Shown here: positions 9,236 through 17,911 of the stretch, piece after piece | Layout: each line of letters opens with the position of its first letter | Numbering within the stretch: the stretch's first letter is position 1 | Source of the DNA: Balneolaceae bacterium | Lineage (GTDB): Bacteria; Bacteroidota; Rhodothermia; Balneolales; Balneolaceae | DNA length: 64,000 bases | Assembly (NCBI GenBank): GCA_017795005.1 | Contig: CP051242.1 | Coordinates: 3,216,119-3,280,118, forward strand | Reading direction: 5' to 3' | Made by a program: the position numbers and the translations under genes | Notes under the pieces: model-generated | Told to the model about the DNA's origin: nothing | The model's input: only the letters and a program-made list of their open reading frames with translations | The model's database searches: none

Positions 9236-9242
9236 CCATTTC

Positions 9243-9962
9243 TCAAACTAACTGATGGCTTTCGGGCTGCATTACAATTTCATTAACAACTGCAGTACCG
9301 GGAGCCATTACGGCTGATAAAACAGATCTTGCTACATCTTTTGGACTTAGCATCATCTCCTTTTTTACCCTCATATCAACACGATCATCATCCCAGAAAG
9401 GGGTATCAACGCCCCCAAGATAAAAGAGAGTAAACTTTACTTTTTCTCTTCTGAGTTCTTCAACCAATGCTTTGGTAAATCCCTGAATAGCAAATTTGGA
9501 AGCAGCATATACGGAAACATTTTTCATTACATATTTACCCATTGTACCAGGGAACATAATTACATTTGATGGTTCATCACTTTTCATATGTTTCATCACA
9601 ATCTGAGTTACCAGAAATGTTCCATAGACATTCACATCTATAATTTCCCTCGCATCCTCAGGGTTTATCTCTTTAAAAGGCTGGATCAACCCTTGCCCAA
9701 ATGCATTAACCAGTACATCTATTTTACCAAGACTGCTTTCAACTTCTTCCGCCATAGTTTGAACTGAAGAACTATTAGTGACGTCTACGGCAATGGCGTA
9801 AGCGTCTCCTCCTCTCTCATTAATTTCTTTTGCTACTTCTTCTGCTTTAGATTTATTTCTGGCGGCTAATACAACTTTCGCTCCGGCACCGGCTAACTCT
9901 CTGGCTGTAGCGGATCCGATTCCTCCCGAACCGCCAACGATAAGTACGATTTTTCCTTTCAT
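9243..9962 (-). CDS. SDR family NAD(P)-dependent oxidoreductase
   Basis: A classical short-chain dehydrogenase of 239 residues. The cofactor loop is GGSGGIG (10-16), the adenine-ribose contact region reads LAARNKSKAEE, which suggests NADP(H) preference by its Arg-Asn rather than an Asp, and the active-site pair is Y152 and K156 in VYAASKFAIQ. The Asn of the tetrad is in VNVYGTF (~111). The usual catalytic Ser position carries FPGTM, so T140 probably takes the role of Ser, which is uncommon but seen. Substrate unknown. The gene stands alone between two copies of the five-stem repeat and converges with lat. Confidence 0.85.
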   Translation of the reverse strand: MKGKIVLIVGGSGGIGSATARELAGAGAKVVLAARNKSKAEEVAKEINERGGDAYAIAVDVTNSSSVQTMAEEVESSLGKIDVLVNAFGQGLIQPFKEINPEDAREIIDVNVYGTFLVTQIVMKHMKSDEPSNVIMFPGTMGKYVMKNVSVYAASKFAIQGFTKALVEELRREKVKFTLFYLGGVDTPFWDDDRVDMRVKKEMMLSPKDVARSVLSAVMAPGTAVVNEIVMQPESHQLV

Positions 9963-10033
9963 GCTCCGTATATCTTTCTTGATGAATAGTCACACGGTAA
10001 AATGCAGAAAGTGGTATGGTTCGTTCCCTTTAC

Positions 10034-10176
10034 TTGTCCCTCCTTGGGGAGGGACAGAGTTTCGACTATGGAGAAACTCAGGGAGAGGACAGTGGTAACC
10101 CGGAGTTAATAGCTACCACTGTCCTCCCTCTGAGTCCAAACAAGTTTGGACTCTGTCTCCCCCAAGGGGAGACAGT
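10034..10176. repeat. Five-stem intergenic repeat, copy A2
   Basis: The 331-bp gap between the SDR gene and the KAP-like gene is largely this element. Stems: TGTCCCTCC/GGGGAGGGACA (10035-10056), GAGTTTC/GAAACTC (10057-10079), the central stem GGGAGAGGACAGTGGTA (10081-10097) with TACCACTGTCCTCCC (10114-10128), GAGTCCAAAC/GTTTGGACTC (10132-10153) and CTGTCTCCCC/GGGGAGACAG (10153-10175). The layout equals A1 and A3 although the small hairpins differ in sequence, so the structure rather than the sequence appears conserved. Confidence 0.75.
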
Positions 10177-10202
10177 TTAATCCCCTTCATTTTCTATTAG
10201 TT

Positions 10203-10229
10203 GTCACTTCGAGCAGAGCGAGAAATCTA
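10203..10229. repeat. Solo half of the GTCAT/GAGC repeat family (B0)
   Basis: The stretch beginning GTCACTTCGAGCAGAGCGA and ending AGAAATCT has the same order of words (GTCA, GAGC, GCGA, AAATCT) as one arm of the inverted repeats at 14362, 25000 and 26469. No matching second arm follows, so it looks like a decayed or solo copy. It lies 65 bp before the KAP-like gene. Confidence 0.45.
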
Positions 10230-10293
10230 GAGAGTTTAAATATTAGTACTTGCCTATACTTCAAATAAATAGGACTTTAAGAGAAAAATAAAG

Positions 10294-12003
10294 ATGAATA
10301 TAGACTACTCACTTTCTGAATTTATTAAGTCTAAGCTCCCACAATCTCTTATTTTGAAGGGTAGTTGGGGAATAGGAAAAACATACTATTGGAATCAATT
10401 CATAAGAAAGAATTACTCAATTATTTCAAAACCTTCATATGCCTATATTTCACTTTTTGGAATCAATAACCTAGACGACTTAAAGTTTCAACTATTTCAA
10501 AATTCAATTAACACAGAATTAGTCAAAAATGAATTCCAAAAGTTCACTTTAGGGAATAAAATTAAAAGTTTAGTTGATAAAGAGGACATTGGGAGCAAAG
10601 CTTTTAGTATTGGTAAATACTTTTCAAATTATAAAGAGCTTTTTGGGCAATATTCGATTGCAATTGAAAAAATCGCATTCCAAAATTTTAGTAATACTTT
10701 AATTTGTTTTGATGATTTAGAGAGAAAAGGGTCAAATATTGAAATCAAAGAGATTTTTGGCCTTGCTAGTTTTTTAAAAGAACAAAAGAATTGTTCAATA
10801 ATCTTTATTGTAAATGATGATCAAGTCGATGAATTCTCTGAAGATTATCAAAAGTATAAAGAGAAAACCATTGATAGAGAAATCGCTATAAATAGATCCA
10901 CAAAAGAATGTTGTGTGATCATTTTTGATTCGCATCCATACCAAGAAATAATATTCAAATCGGTAAAAATTCTGGGTATTAACAACCTTAGAATTTTAGA
11001 CCGGATTAAGCTATTTATTGATCATTTTCTAAAACTATTGCCTACAGGTTTAGAAGCAGAAACAATAGAAGAACTTATAAAATCAATCATTCTTTTTATT
11101 TGGGTTAAGTTTGGATCGTCAGATTATGCTCCTTCCATAAATATCTTGCAACGATATACGAAAATGCCATTTGGTTCTATGATTCTAGATAAAGAAGGAA
11201 TTGATGAAAATGATGAGAAAAAATGGCGCCCAAAAATTCAAGAGTATGGATTTTCAGTCTTTACAGAATATGATGAAATCATATGGAATTATATCGATAA
11301 AGGCCTTATCGCTAAAGAGGAATTTGAATCTAAGGTAATCGAGAGAGATCGAGTATTTCATAAACAAAATAAATACAAACTTATTAACGAGGCTTGGGAT
11401 TTATTTCATAACTCATTTAAAGATAATGAAGATGAATTTGTGGCAAAACTAACTAATGCTATTTTAGAAAATATTAAAGTAGGTTCAGTAAGTATTTCCA
11501 ATATTAATTCAGCGTATTCAGCTTTAAAAGATTTAAATAGAGTAAAAGAGGCAACACTAATCTTAGAACAATATAAGCCACTCCTATCCAAATTTACCAG
11601 GAGTGAAATTGTTAATTCATTAAGATACTCTGGAGGTGAGCTTGAAGAGGAAATTCACGTGCTTATAGATGAAACAGCTAAGGAAGACAAAAACAGCCAT
11701 ACCTTCCAATCTATACTAGATGAAGTTGCTTATGAAAATGGATGGGGAGGACATGTCACTGAATTTCTTAAAAATAAATCTGTGGATGACTACTTTAATT
11801 TCTTCAAAGAACTGGAATCAGAAAAGCTTTCGGCATATATAAATTTTTGTCTACGGTTCGAAACATTTAGGAATCCTAGTCCTGAAGGATTGGAGATAGT
11901 CAATAAAATGAAAGAAGCCTTGAAGCTCATATTCAACACTTCAACTCTTAATTCTATAAGGGTATCAAAAATCTATAAAATTAATCCTAAAAAAAATCCC
12001 TAA
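10294..12003 (+). CDS. KAP-like P-loop NTPase, probably horizontally acquired
   Basis: A 569-residue protein with one P-loop NTPase domain in the first ~200 residues. Walker A is GSWGIGKT (23-30), followed by [14 protein letters not shown], a phrase typical of KAP/STAND-like ATPases. Walker B is LICFDDLER (136-144), and a sensor-like strand IIFIVNDDQ (~170-176) follows. The remaining ~390 residues are helical and charged with no recognised domain, and no membrane helices are seen. KAP NTPases occur in phage-defence islands, often with variable C-terminal effectors. The gene is visibly more AT-rich than its neighbours, has no operon partner, and its stop overlaps that of purL by 4 nt. A defence role is inference; the P-loop is certain. 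Confidence 0.75.
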   Translation: MNIDYSLSEFIKSKLPQSLILKGSWGIGKTYYWNQFIRKNYSIISKPSYAYISLFGINNLDDLKFQLFQNSINTELVKNEFQKFTLGNKIKSLVDKEDIGSKAFSIGKYFSNYKELFGQYSIAIEKIAFQNFSNTLICFDDLERKGSNIEIKEIFGLASFLKEQKNCSIIFIVNDDQVDEFSEDYQKYKEKTIDREIAINRSTKECCVIIFDSHPYQEIIFKSVKILGINNLRILDRIKLFIDHFLKLLPTGLEAETIEELIKSIILFIWVKFGSSDYAPSINILQRYTKMPFGSMILDKEGIDENDEKKWRPKIQEYGFSVFTEYDEIIWNYIDKGLIAKEEFESKVIERDRVFHKQNKYKLINEAWDLFHNSFKDNEDEFVAKLTNAILENIKVGSVSISNINSAYSALKDLNRVKEATLILEQYKPLLSKFTRSEIVNSLRYSGGELEEEIHVLIDETAKEDKNSHTFQSILDEVAYENGWGGHVTEFLKNKSVDDYFNFFKELESEKLSAYINFCLRFETFRNPSPEGLEIVNKMKEALKLIFNTSTLNSIRVSKIYKINPKKNP

Positions 12004-14225
12004 ACCTCCATCGCCTTAGAAATCACATTCTCGTAAGTAGATTTCATATCAGCCACATTTAATTCGCCAATCCCTTCTAAAGAAAGTGTTTCGCCTTTAA
12101 CCTGACCAAGATTAGTTATTGGAATCCCGGCACCTTTGAAGTGAGAATTAATAGTTTCCAGATTTTCCTTTGAAACAGTAATAACCACACCAGATTGTGC
12201 TTCACTAAACAAGACTTCATGTTTTGAACCGGAAAGTGATTCCACATTTACAGTGGCTCCTAATCCTCCATGAATTGCCATTTCAGCAAGTGTTATTGCC
12301 AGACCACCATCAGAAATATCATGTGCAGCTGTAACAAAACCTGCTTTGATTGCAGAAAGAAGCGCCTGCTGTAACTTTACTTCAAATTCTATATCCAGTT
12401 CAGGAGAATCACCGGTTGTTAATCCATGAATTACTTTCAAATATTCAGTTGCTCCGAGCCCTTTTCGATCGGCTCCGATATATAAAATAATATCGCCTTC
12501 ATTTTTGAGTGAAGGTGTAGTGGTGTGATTTTCAACATCTTCAATTAACCCTAGCATGCCAATAATCGGTGAAGGGAAAATAGCAGCATTTGGATTTTCA
12601 TTATAGAAACTTACGTTTCCACCCGTTACAGGAGTGTTAAGCGCTTTACAAGCATCACCCATACCAGCAAGTGCTTCTTTGAAGGTCCAGTACACTTCAG
12701 GTTTATATGGATTTCCAAAATTCAGGCAGTTCGTAATTGCCAGTGGCTGACCGCCTGAACAAACTACATTTCTTGCAGATTCCACGACTGCAATTTGTCC
12801 GCCTCTTCTTGGATTTAAGTACACATAGCGTCCATTACAATCCGTTTTGGCAACTAATCCACGCTTGGTCCCTTTAATTCTAATTACGCCTGAATCCGAA
12901 GCGCCGGGAGCTGTTACAGTGTTAGTTCTAACAGTAGTATCATATTGCTCATGAACCCATTTCTTAGAAGCTATATTTGGTGAGTTCAATAACTTCTTGA
13001 TGGTTTCTATATGATCTTCCGGGTGATTCAGTGAATCAATATCAAAATTCTGAGTTTCTTCAAGATATGCCGGTTTTTTTGTCTCCCGAATATATTGAGG
13101 AGCTCCTCCTCCAAGTACAAGATGTTCAGCAGGTATCTCTGCTTTTACTTCACCATCTTTCATGTAGGTAACTTTATCCCCATCTACGACTTCACCAATC
13201 ACAACACCATGTAAATCCCATTTCTCGTAAATATCTATGATTTCCTGCTCGCGACCTTTTTCAGAAACAATCAGCATACGCTCCTGACTTTCAGAGAGTA
13301 ATAACTCATAGGCAGTCATTCCATCTTCACGAGCCGGGACTTTGTCTAAATCCACCAACATCCCCTGTTCCCCTTTGGCGGTCATCTCGCTGGTTGAACA
13401 GGCTATACCAGCCGCACCCATATCCTGCATTCCTATAACTGCGGCGGTTTTAAGAGCTTCCAAACTAGCTTCCAATAATAATTTTTCTGTGAATGGATCA
13501 CCTACCTGAACACTAGGACGTTTTGCTTCGCTTTCTTCACTAATCTCTTCAGAAGCAAAGGTTGCTCCATGAATTCCATCACGACCGGTACTCGCTCCTA
13601 CTATGATTACCGGATTTCCAATGCCTTTTGCAATTGCTGATGCGGTTTCGCCAGCTTTTACAATCCCGATACTCATTGCGTTTACTAATGGATTTCCTTC
13701 ATAGCTCTCATCAAAATACACTTCACCCGCAATTACCGGAACTCCGAATGAATTTCCATAATCACCAATTCCTCTAACAACCCCATCTAACAAAAAGCGA
13801 ACACGAGGTTCATCCATACTTCCAAAACGGAGTGAGTTCAAACTTGCTATTGGGCGGGCACCCATGGTAAAAATATCTCTGTGAATTCCGCCAACTCCTG
13901 TAGCCGCTCCCTGATATGGCTCTACCGCTGAAGGGTGATTATGACTTTCAATTTTGAAGGCACACCCAAGACCTTCTCCGATATCAACCAATCCGGCATT
14001 TTCTTCACCTGCTTCTACCAATAAATGCTCTCCATCTCTCGGTAATTTTTTTAGCTCAATGATTGAGTTCTTATATGAGCAATGCTCACTCCACATTACA
14101 GAATACACTCCCAATTCTGTAAATGTGGGTACCCGACCAAGCCGGGTTTTTATCATTTCAAATTCTTCTTCATTTAGTCCGTGTTCTAATGCGAGATCGA
14201 GCGTTACTTCCGGTTCGTTAGCCAT
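12000..14225 (-). CDS. purL: Phosphoribosylformylglycinamidine synthase subunit PurL
   Basis: Fourth step of purine synthesis: ATP-dependent conversion of FGAR to FGAM using ammonia from the PurQ glutaminase. With the start at 14225 the product is 741 residues, the usual size of small PurL that works with PurS and PurQ. N-terminal [22 protein letters not shown], the conserved [17 protein letters not shown]-site [34 protein letters not shown] and the C-terminal HDISDGGLA are all present (quoted in parts). An upstream in-frame ATG at 14306 would add 27 hydrophobic, non-conserved residues, so 14225 is preferred. purQ and purS are not in the window. It converges with the KAP-like gene. Confidence 0.95.
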   Translation of the reverse strand: MANEPEVTLDLALEHGLNEEEFEMIKTRLGRVPTFTELGVYSVMWSEHCSYKNSIIELKKLPRDGEHLLVEAGEENAGLVDIGEGLGCAFKIESHNHPSAVEPYQGAATGVGGIHRDIFTMGARPIASLNSLRFGSMDEPRVRFLLDGVVRGIGDYGNSFGVPVIAGEVYFDESYEGNPLVNAMSIGIVKAGETASAIAKGIGNPVIIVGASTGRDGIHGATFASEEISEESEAKRPSVQVGDPFTEKLLLEASLEALKTAAVIGMQDMGAAGIACSTSEMTAKGEQGMLVDLDKVPAREDGMTAYELLLSESQERMLIVSEKGREQEIIDIYEKWDLHGVVIGEVVDGDKVTYMKDGEVKAEIPAEHLVLGGGAPQYIRETKKPAYLEETQNFDIDSLNHPEDHIETIKKLLNSPNIASKKWVHEQYDTTVRTNTVTAPGASDSGVIRIKGTKRGLVAKTDCNGRYVYLNPRRGGQIAVVESARNVVCSGGQPLAITNCLNFGNPYKPEVYWTFKEALAGMGDACKALNTPVTGGNVSFYNENPNAAIFPSPIIGMLGLIEDVENHTTTPSLKNEGDIILYIGADRKGLGATEYLKVIHGLTTGDSPELDIEFEVKLQQALLSAIKAGFVTAAHDISDGGLAITLAEMAIHGGLGATVNVESLSGSKHEVLFSEAQSGVVITVSKENLETINSHFKGAGIPITNLGQVKGETLSLEGIGELNVADMKSTYENVISKAMEV

Positions 14226-14361
14226 GAATGCCGTTGAGTGTGAGTTAGATTTTAAGAAGGATGAAAATACGAGCTTTTTAGAAAAGATGAGGAAGATGTT
14301 TTCCACAGAAATTGTGGATAAGGTGAGGCAACTGCTTACCTATTCGGAGATATAATTTGAT

Positions 14362-14480
14362 AAAGGTTGTCATGCTGAGCTTGACTCAGCATCTGTGGAG
14401 AGAACAGCGTTGCTCCAGATAAGAGTCAGGTTAAGTATCTCCCTCTACAGATCCCGGATCAAGTCCGGGATGACAACTTT
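14362..14480. repeat. GTCAT...ATGAC inverted repeat, copy B1
   Basis: Outer arms AAAGGTTGTCAT (14362-14373) and ATGACAACTTT (14470-14480) pair. Within the left arm TGCTGAG-CTTGA-CTCAGCA forms a hairpin, and within the right arm CCCGGA-TCAAG-TCCGGG forms another. Between them ATCTGTGGAG pairs with CTCTACAGAT (one G-U pair). This is the most regular member of the family and lies in the 610-bp gap between purL and the Rrf2 gene. Confidence 0.7.
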
Positions 14481-14495
14481 AATATGTGTTGATAG

Positions 14496-14729
14496 AGTAA
14501 TCACGCGCAGGTTGGTATCCAATATTCTATATCAACTTCCCCCCTCGATTCTGATTTTTCTTTTATAAAATTAAGAGCCTCGGGGTCTTTGGAATTCAAC
14601 TGTTACCCCGGAATAAATCCCGGGGCTAATTTAATGTCGATGTTTCAAAATCTTAAAGATCTTCCTTTGAATAAATATTTAACCGCATTTGTTAAACAAG
14701 TGAATGGTTTCAACCCTTTGAGCTATTGA
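14496..14729 (+). pseudogene. Orphan open frame, possible gene remnant
   Basis: After a TAG at 14493 this frame stays open for 77 codons to a TGA at 14727. The only ATG codons are late (14634, 14640) and would give about 30 residues beginning MSMFQNLKDLPLNKYL. The translation reads like protein in places (SDFSFIKLRASGSLEF, NPLSY at the end), but no family is recognised and no ribosome site is seen. It also contains a hairpin, CCCCGG/CCGGGG near 14606-14624. It may be the tail of a decayed gene, or chance. The rest of the purL-Rrf2 gap holds only repeat B1 and the operator near 14788. Confidence 0.2.
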
Positions 14730-14787
14730 AGATTTCTTGCAGAAATTTTTCCACTTCCATTGCATCTGATTCAGAACATGCTTAAAA

Positions 14788-14821
14788 TCTAATATCGATA
14801 TTAGAATATGAATATTAGAAT
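14788..14821. promoter_or_regulatory. Probable Rrf2 operator / promoter of the cbb3 locus
   Basis: TCTAATATCGATATTAGA at 14788-14805 is a perfect 18-bp palindrome. The half-site ATATTAGAAT (14798-14807) repeats directly at 14812-14821, 14 bp away, just before the Rrf2 start at 14836. A related word TATTAGAA recurs at 21156-21163 ahead of ccoG. Rrf2-family repressors commonly bind such AT-rich dyads at their own promoter, so autoregulation is likely; binding itself is inference. Confidence 0.55.
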
Positions 14822-14835
14822 TAAATACATTATCT

Positions 14836-15291
14836 ATGAAACTAGTCTCACAAGGCGCTCAATATGCAATTTCGGCGATAATCGCGATCTCAAAGCATCC
14901 CGATGATGTTATTTCTGCTTCCGAATTATCCCGCTCTTTGAATTGTCCTGCCGCGTATCTATCTCAGATTCTCGCAAAATTAAAAGCTCCGGGAATACTC
15001 GGCTCTCAGCGGGGTCTTAATGGCGGTGTTTTCTTAGCAAGACCTCTTAAAGACATTTCTGTCTATGATGTAATTGCTGCGATTGATGGTGAGGTATTTT
15101 TCTCTTCCTGTTTTATGGGTATTGATGGTTGTGGACATATAGAACCATGTCCCTTTCATAACTTTTGGTCGGTAAAAAGAGGCGAAATTCAACAATGGCT
15201 TAAAAGTACTTCTTTTGCAGATGCAGATAAAGTTATGAGTCAGGCCTGGTTCAATGAAAGGCTTTCTTTTACTAATGGAGCCGTTTTCTAA
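14836..15291 (+). CDS. Rrf2 family transcriptional regulator with three-Cys cluster site
   Basis: A 151-residue winged-helix regulator (PF02082). The recognition helix region reads ISASELSRSLNCPAAYLSQILAKLK and the wing LGSQRGLNGGVFLARP. Three cysteines, C92, C99 and C105 (SSCFMGIDGCGHIEPCPFH), lie in the position where IscR, NsrR and RsrR bind an Fe-S cluster, so the protein is probably a redox, nitric-oxide or oxygen sensor. Its stop overlaps the ccoI start (TAATG), placing it as the first gene of the cbb3 oxidase operon, which it very likely controls. A strong palindrome lies just upstream. The exact signal cannot be deduced from sequence. Confidence 0.88.
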   Translation: MKLVSQGAQYAISAIIAISKHPDDVISASELSRSLNCPAAYLSQILAKLKAPGILGSQRGLNGGVFLARPLKDISVYDVIAAIDGEVFFSSCFMGIDGCGHIEPCPFHNFWSVKRGEIQQWLKSTSFADADKVMSQAWFNERLSFTNGAVF

Positions 15292-17735
15292 TGCAGCCGG
15301 AAGTTCTCATAGAGTCAGAGTCATGCTTTCATTGTGGTGAAAGTACTAAAGATGTAAGATTCACTTTTGAGGACAAAACTTTTTGCTGTGAGGGGTGTCA
15401 AACCGTTTACCAAATTCTCCATCAGAATGATTTGTGTACTTACTACTCTCTGGATAGGCAACCCGGAAAGACTATTCATACCGGAATTGAACGCAAACGT
15501 TTTGAATATCTTAAAGATCTGGATGTTCAGCATAAGCTCATCGATTTTAAAAAGGAAACAACTGCTTCAGTAAGCTTCTTTATCCCAAGCATCCATTGCA
15601 CATCATGTGTATGGCTTCTGGAGAACCTGCATAATATTGATGAAGGCATTCTGAAAGGAACCGTTAATTTTTTAAAAAGAACGGTTACGCTGGTTTTTGA
15701 TCAATCAAAAACGGATTTACGTTCTGTAGTTGAGTTGCTTACTACAATCGGGTATGAACCGGATTTAAAACTTGATCATCTGAAAGAGAAGAAATCCGGA
15801 GCAGTTGACCGAAGATTATGGCTAAAGCTTGGCGTTGCGGGATTTTGCTTTGGGAATATTATGCTATTCAGCTTTCCTGAATATTTGAAAATGGACCAAT
15901 CAGGATCTTCTGAAATGTTCCGATACTTTTTCGGTGGGTTAAACATCGCACTTGCTCTCCCTGTACTTTTCTTCAGTGGTATAGATTATCTCAAATCGGG
16001 ATGGGCGGCAGTTAGTCAAAAGGGAATTAATCTTGATGTTCCAATTTCAATCGGTATGCTTGCCTTATTTGGGAGAAGCTTATTTGAAATCCTAAGCGGA
16101 ACCGGTGCCGGATATTTCGATTCCTTTACCGGATTTATCTTCTTTTTGCTGATTGGGAAAGTGGTCCAGAAGAAAACCTTTGCTCAATTATCCTTTGACC
16201 GGGACTATAAATCTTATTTACCTATTTCAGTAATCCGGTTAAAAAATAAGGATGAAGAATCCATTCCGGTAAACAAACTCGAAATCGGAGATCATGTTCT
16301 GATCAGAAATCAAGAGCTAGTCCCTGCCGATGCTGTTAATATGACTGAGTCTATTCAGATTGATTACAGCTTTATAACAGGTGAATCAGAACCAGTTACT
16401 TTAAGCTGGGGTGAACAGGTTTTTGCAGGTGGAAAAATCATTGGGCAAACTGCTGAGCTTATTATATCAAAAAAAGTTGAACACAGCTATTTGACTCAGC
16501 TCTGGGAGAACGAATCTTTCGCTTCTAAAGAAGAAAAAAGCATTAGTTCGTTTGCGGATAGAATAAGTCCTTTTTTTACTTATACAGTAATTGGAATTGC
16601 TCTTTTATCTTTATTGATTTGGCTGGAACTATCCCCTTCCCGGGCATTTAATATTTTTACAGCGGTATTAATTGTTGCATGTCCATGTGCTTTAGCTCTC
16701 TCCACTCCTTTCACACTTGGTTCAACCATTAATATTCTTGCTGTGAATGGTTTCTATTTGAAGAATACTTCTGTAATAGAAAAACTTTCCGCTATAGATA
16801 CTCTGGTATTTGATAAAACAGGGACTATCACCGACTCGAACAATGCAGAGGTAGAGTTCATAGGAGAAAGTCTTAATAGAAAAGAGCTTGAAATGCTTTC
16901 TTCTACATTCAGAAACTCATTTCATCCTCTTTCTCAGGCAATACACAAAAGTCTACATGTAAATCATGAGCTAAAACGAAGTTACTTCCATGAAATCCCC
17001 GGAAAAGGAGTTATTGCTTCCTTTGAAGATGACTGGCTTTATGTAGGTAGTCTGGAATTTATAAAAGAAAAGATACCGACTCTGGAAGCGGACTCTATAT
17101 CCAAAAATACAATTGGATCTACCGTTCATATAGCATTTAATGACGAGTATAGAGGGTATTTCAGAGTTTTACAAGGATACAGAAATGGTCTTAAAAAGCT
17201 ATTGAACAACTTTGACCAAACAGGAAAAAATGTTCATTTACTTTCAGGAGATAACGAAAAAGAAAAAACAACCCTGTATCAATTATTCCCCAATTGGGAT
17301 GAAATGAGATTTAACCAATCTCCGATTGATAAATTAACCTTTGTTCAATCATTTGAAAAAAGTGGTGCAAAACCGGCCATGATTGGAGATGGCTTAAATG
17401 ATGCCGGAGCTCTTAAAGCCAGTACTTTTGGGATAGCTGTTTCAGATAATAAGAGTTCTTTTTCTCCGGCTTGTGATGCCATTATTGATTCCGAAGCTCT
17501 TCGTTATCTAGATACTTTTTTCAACTTCAGCAGCTCTTCTTTAAAAATTATTAAAGCAAGTTTCGTGCTTTCGCTGATGTACAATGTTATTGGACTCGGA
17601 TTCGCAATTACCGGACATCTATCACCTTTGGTGGCTGCTATTTTAATGCCTTTGAGCTCCGTATCCATTATGGTTTTTACCACACTATCTACCAGAATAG
17701 TAGCAAATAAAATAGGCTTAAAAATATGGGCGTAA
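15291..17735 (+). CDS. ccoI: cbb3 oxidase copper-exporting P-type ATPase CcoI
   Basis: P1B-type ATPase (814 residues) that moves copper out of the cytoplasm for assembly of the CuB centre of cbb3 oxidase. The N-terminus has a Cys-rich zinc-ribbon-like segment (CFHCGE, FCCEGCQ) typical of CcoI/FixI, then a heavy-metal domain with IHCTSCVWLLENL (C103, C106). Membrane helices follow, with the ion-binding CPC motif at 464-466, the phosphorylated D508 in DKTGTIT, the HP-type segment around SFHPLSQAI and the hinge MIGDGLNDAGALKAS. It overlaps the Rrf2 stop by one base and the ccoS start by 10 nt, so translation is coupled. Confidence 0.95.
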   Translation: MQPEVLIESESCFHCGESTKDVRFTFEDKTFCCEGCQTVYQILHQNDLCTYYSLDRQPGKTIHTGIERKRFEYLKDLDVQHKLIDFKKETTASVSFFIPSIHCTSCVWLLENLHNIDEGILKGTVNFLKRTVTLVFDQSKTDLRSVVELLTTIGYEPDLKLDHLKEKKSGAVDRRLWLKLGVAGFCFGNIMLFSFPEYLKMDQSGSSEMFRYFFGGLNIALALPVLFFSGIDYLKSGWAAVSQKGINLDVPISIGMLALFGRSLFEILSGTGAGYFDSFTGFIFFLLIGKVVQKKTFAQLSFDRDYKSYLPISVIRLKNKDEESIPVNKLEIGDHVLIRNQELVPADAVNMTESIQIDYSFITGESEPVTLSWGEQVFAGGKIIGQTAELIISKKVEHSYLTQLWENESFASKEEKSISSFADRISPFFTYTVIGIALLSLLIWLELSPSRAFNIFTAVLIVACPCALALSTPFTLGSTINILAVNGFYLKNTSVIEKLSAIDTLVFDKTGTITDSNNAEVEFIGESLNRKELEMLSSTFRNSFHPLSQAIHKSLHVNHELKRSYFHEIPGKGVIASFEDDWLYVGSLEFIKEKIPTLEADSISKNTIGSTVHIAFNDEYRGYFRVLQGYRNGLKKLLNNFDQTGKNVHLLSGDNEKEKTTLYQLFPNWDEMRFNQSPIDKLTFVQSFEKSGAKPAMIGDGLNDAGALKASTFGIAVSDNKSSFSPACDAIIDSEALRYLDTFFNFSSSSLKIIKASFVLSLMYNVIGLGFAITGHLSPLVAAILMPLSSVSIMVFTTLSTRIVANKIGLKIWA

Positions 17736-17908
17736 TTCTACTTCTAATCGCTTTCAGTTTGCTTGTTGCGCTCACTTTTTTGGGAGCTTTCTTCTGGGCA
17801 GTTAAAAGTGGCCAATTTGATGACCCACAGACTCCGGCAATTCGCATGCTGTTTGAGGACAAACCTGTTTCGACAAAAAATAAAACACTAACTAAAAAAA
17901 TGGACTAA
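17726..17908 (+). CDS. ccoS: cbb3 oxidase assembly protein CcoS
   Basis: A 60-residue single-helix membrane protein, MGVILLLIAFSLLVALTFLGAFFWAV (read in parts) followed by KSGQFDDPQTPAIRMLFED. The helix plus the SGQFDD-P-xx-xx-R tail is the CcoS signature. CcoS is needed for cofactor insertion into the catalytic subunit. It starts within the 3' end of ccoI and ends 3 bp before ccoNO. The assignment is firm from motif and position. Confidence 0.93.
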   Translation: MGVILLLIAFSLLVALTFLGAFFWAVKSGQFDDPQTPAIRMLFEDKPVSTKNKTLTKKMD

Positions 17909-17911
17909 GCC

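Noticed and set aside
14226-14306. Longer PurL N-terminus from the ATG at 14306
   Set aside because: The added residues are hydrophobic and not part of the family; MANEPEV fits the usual start.
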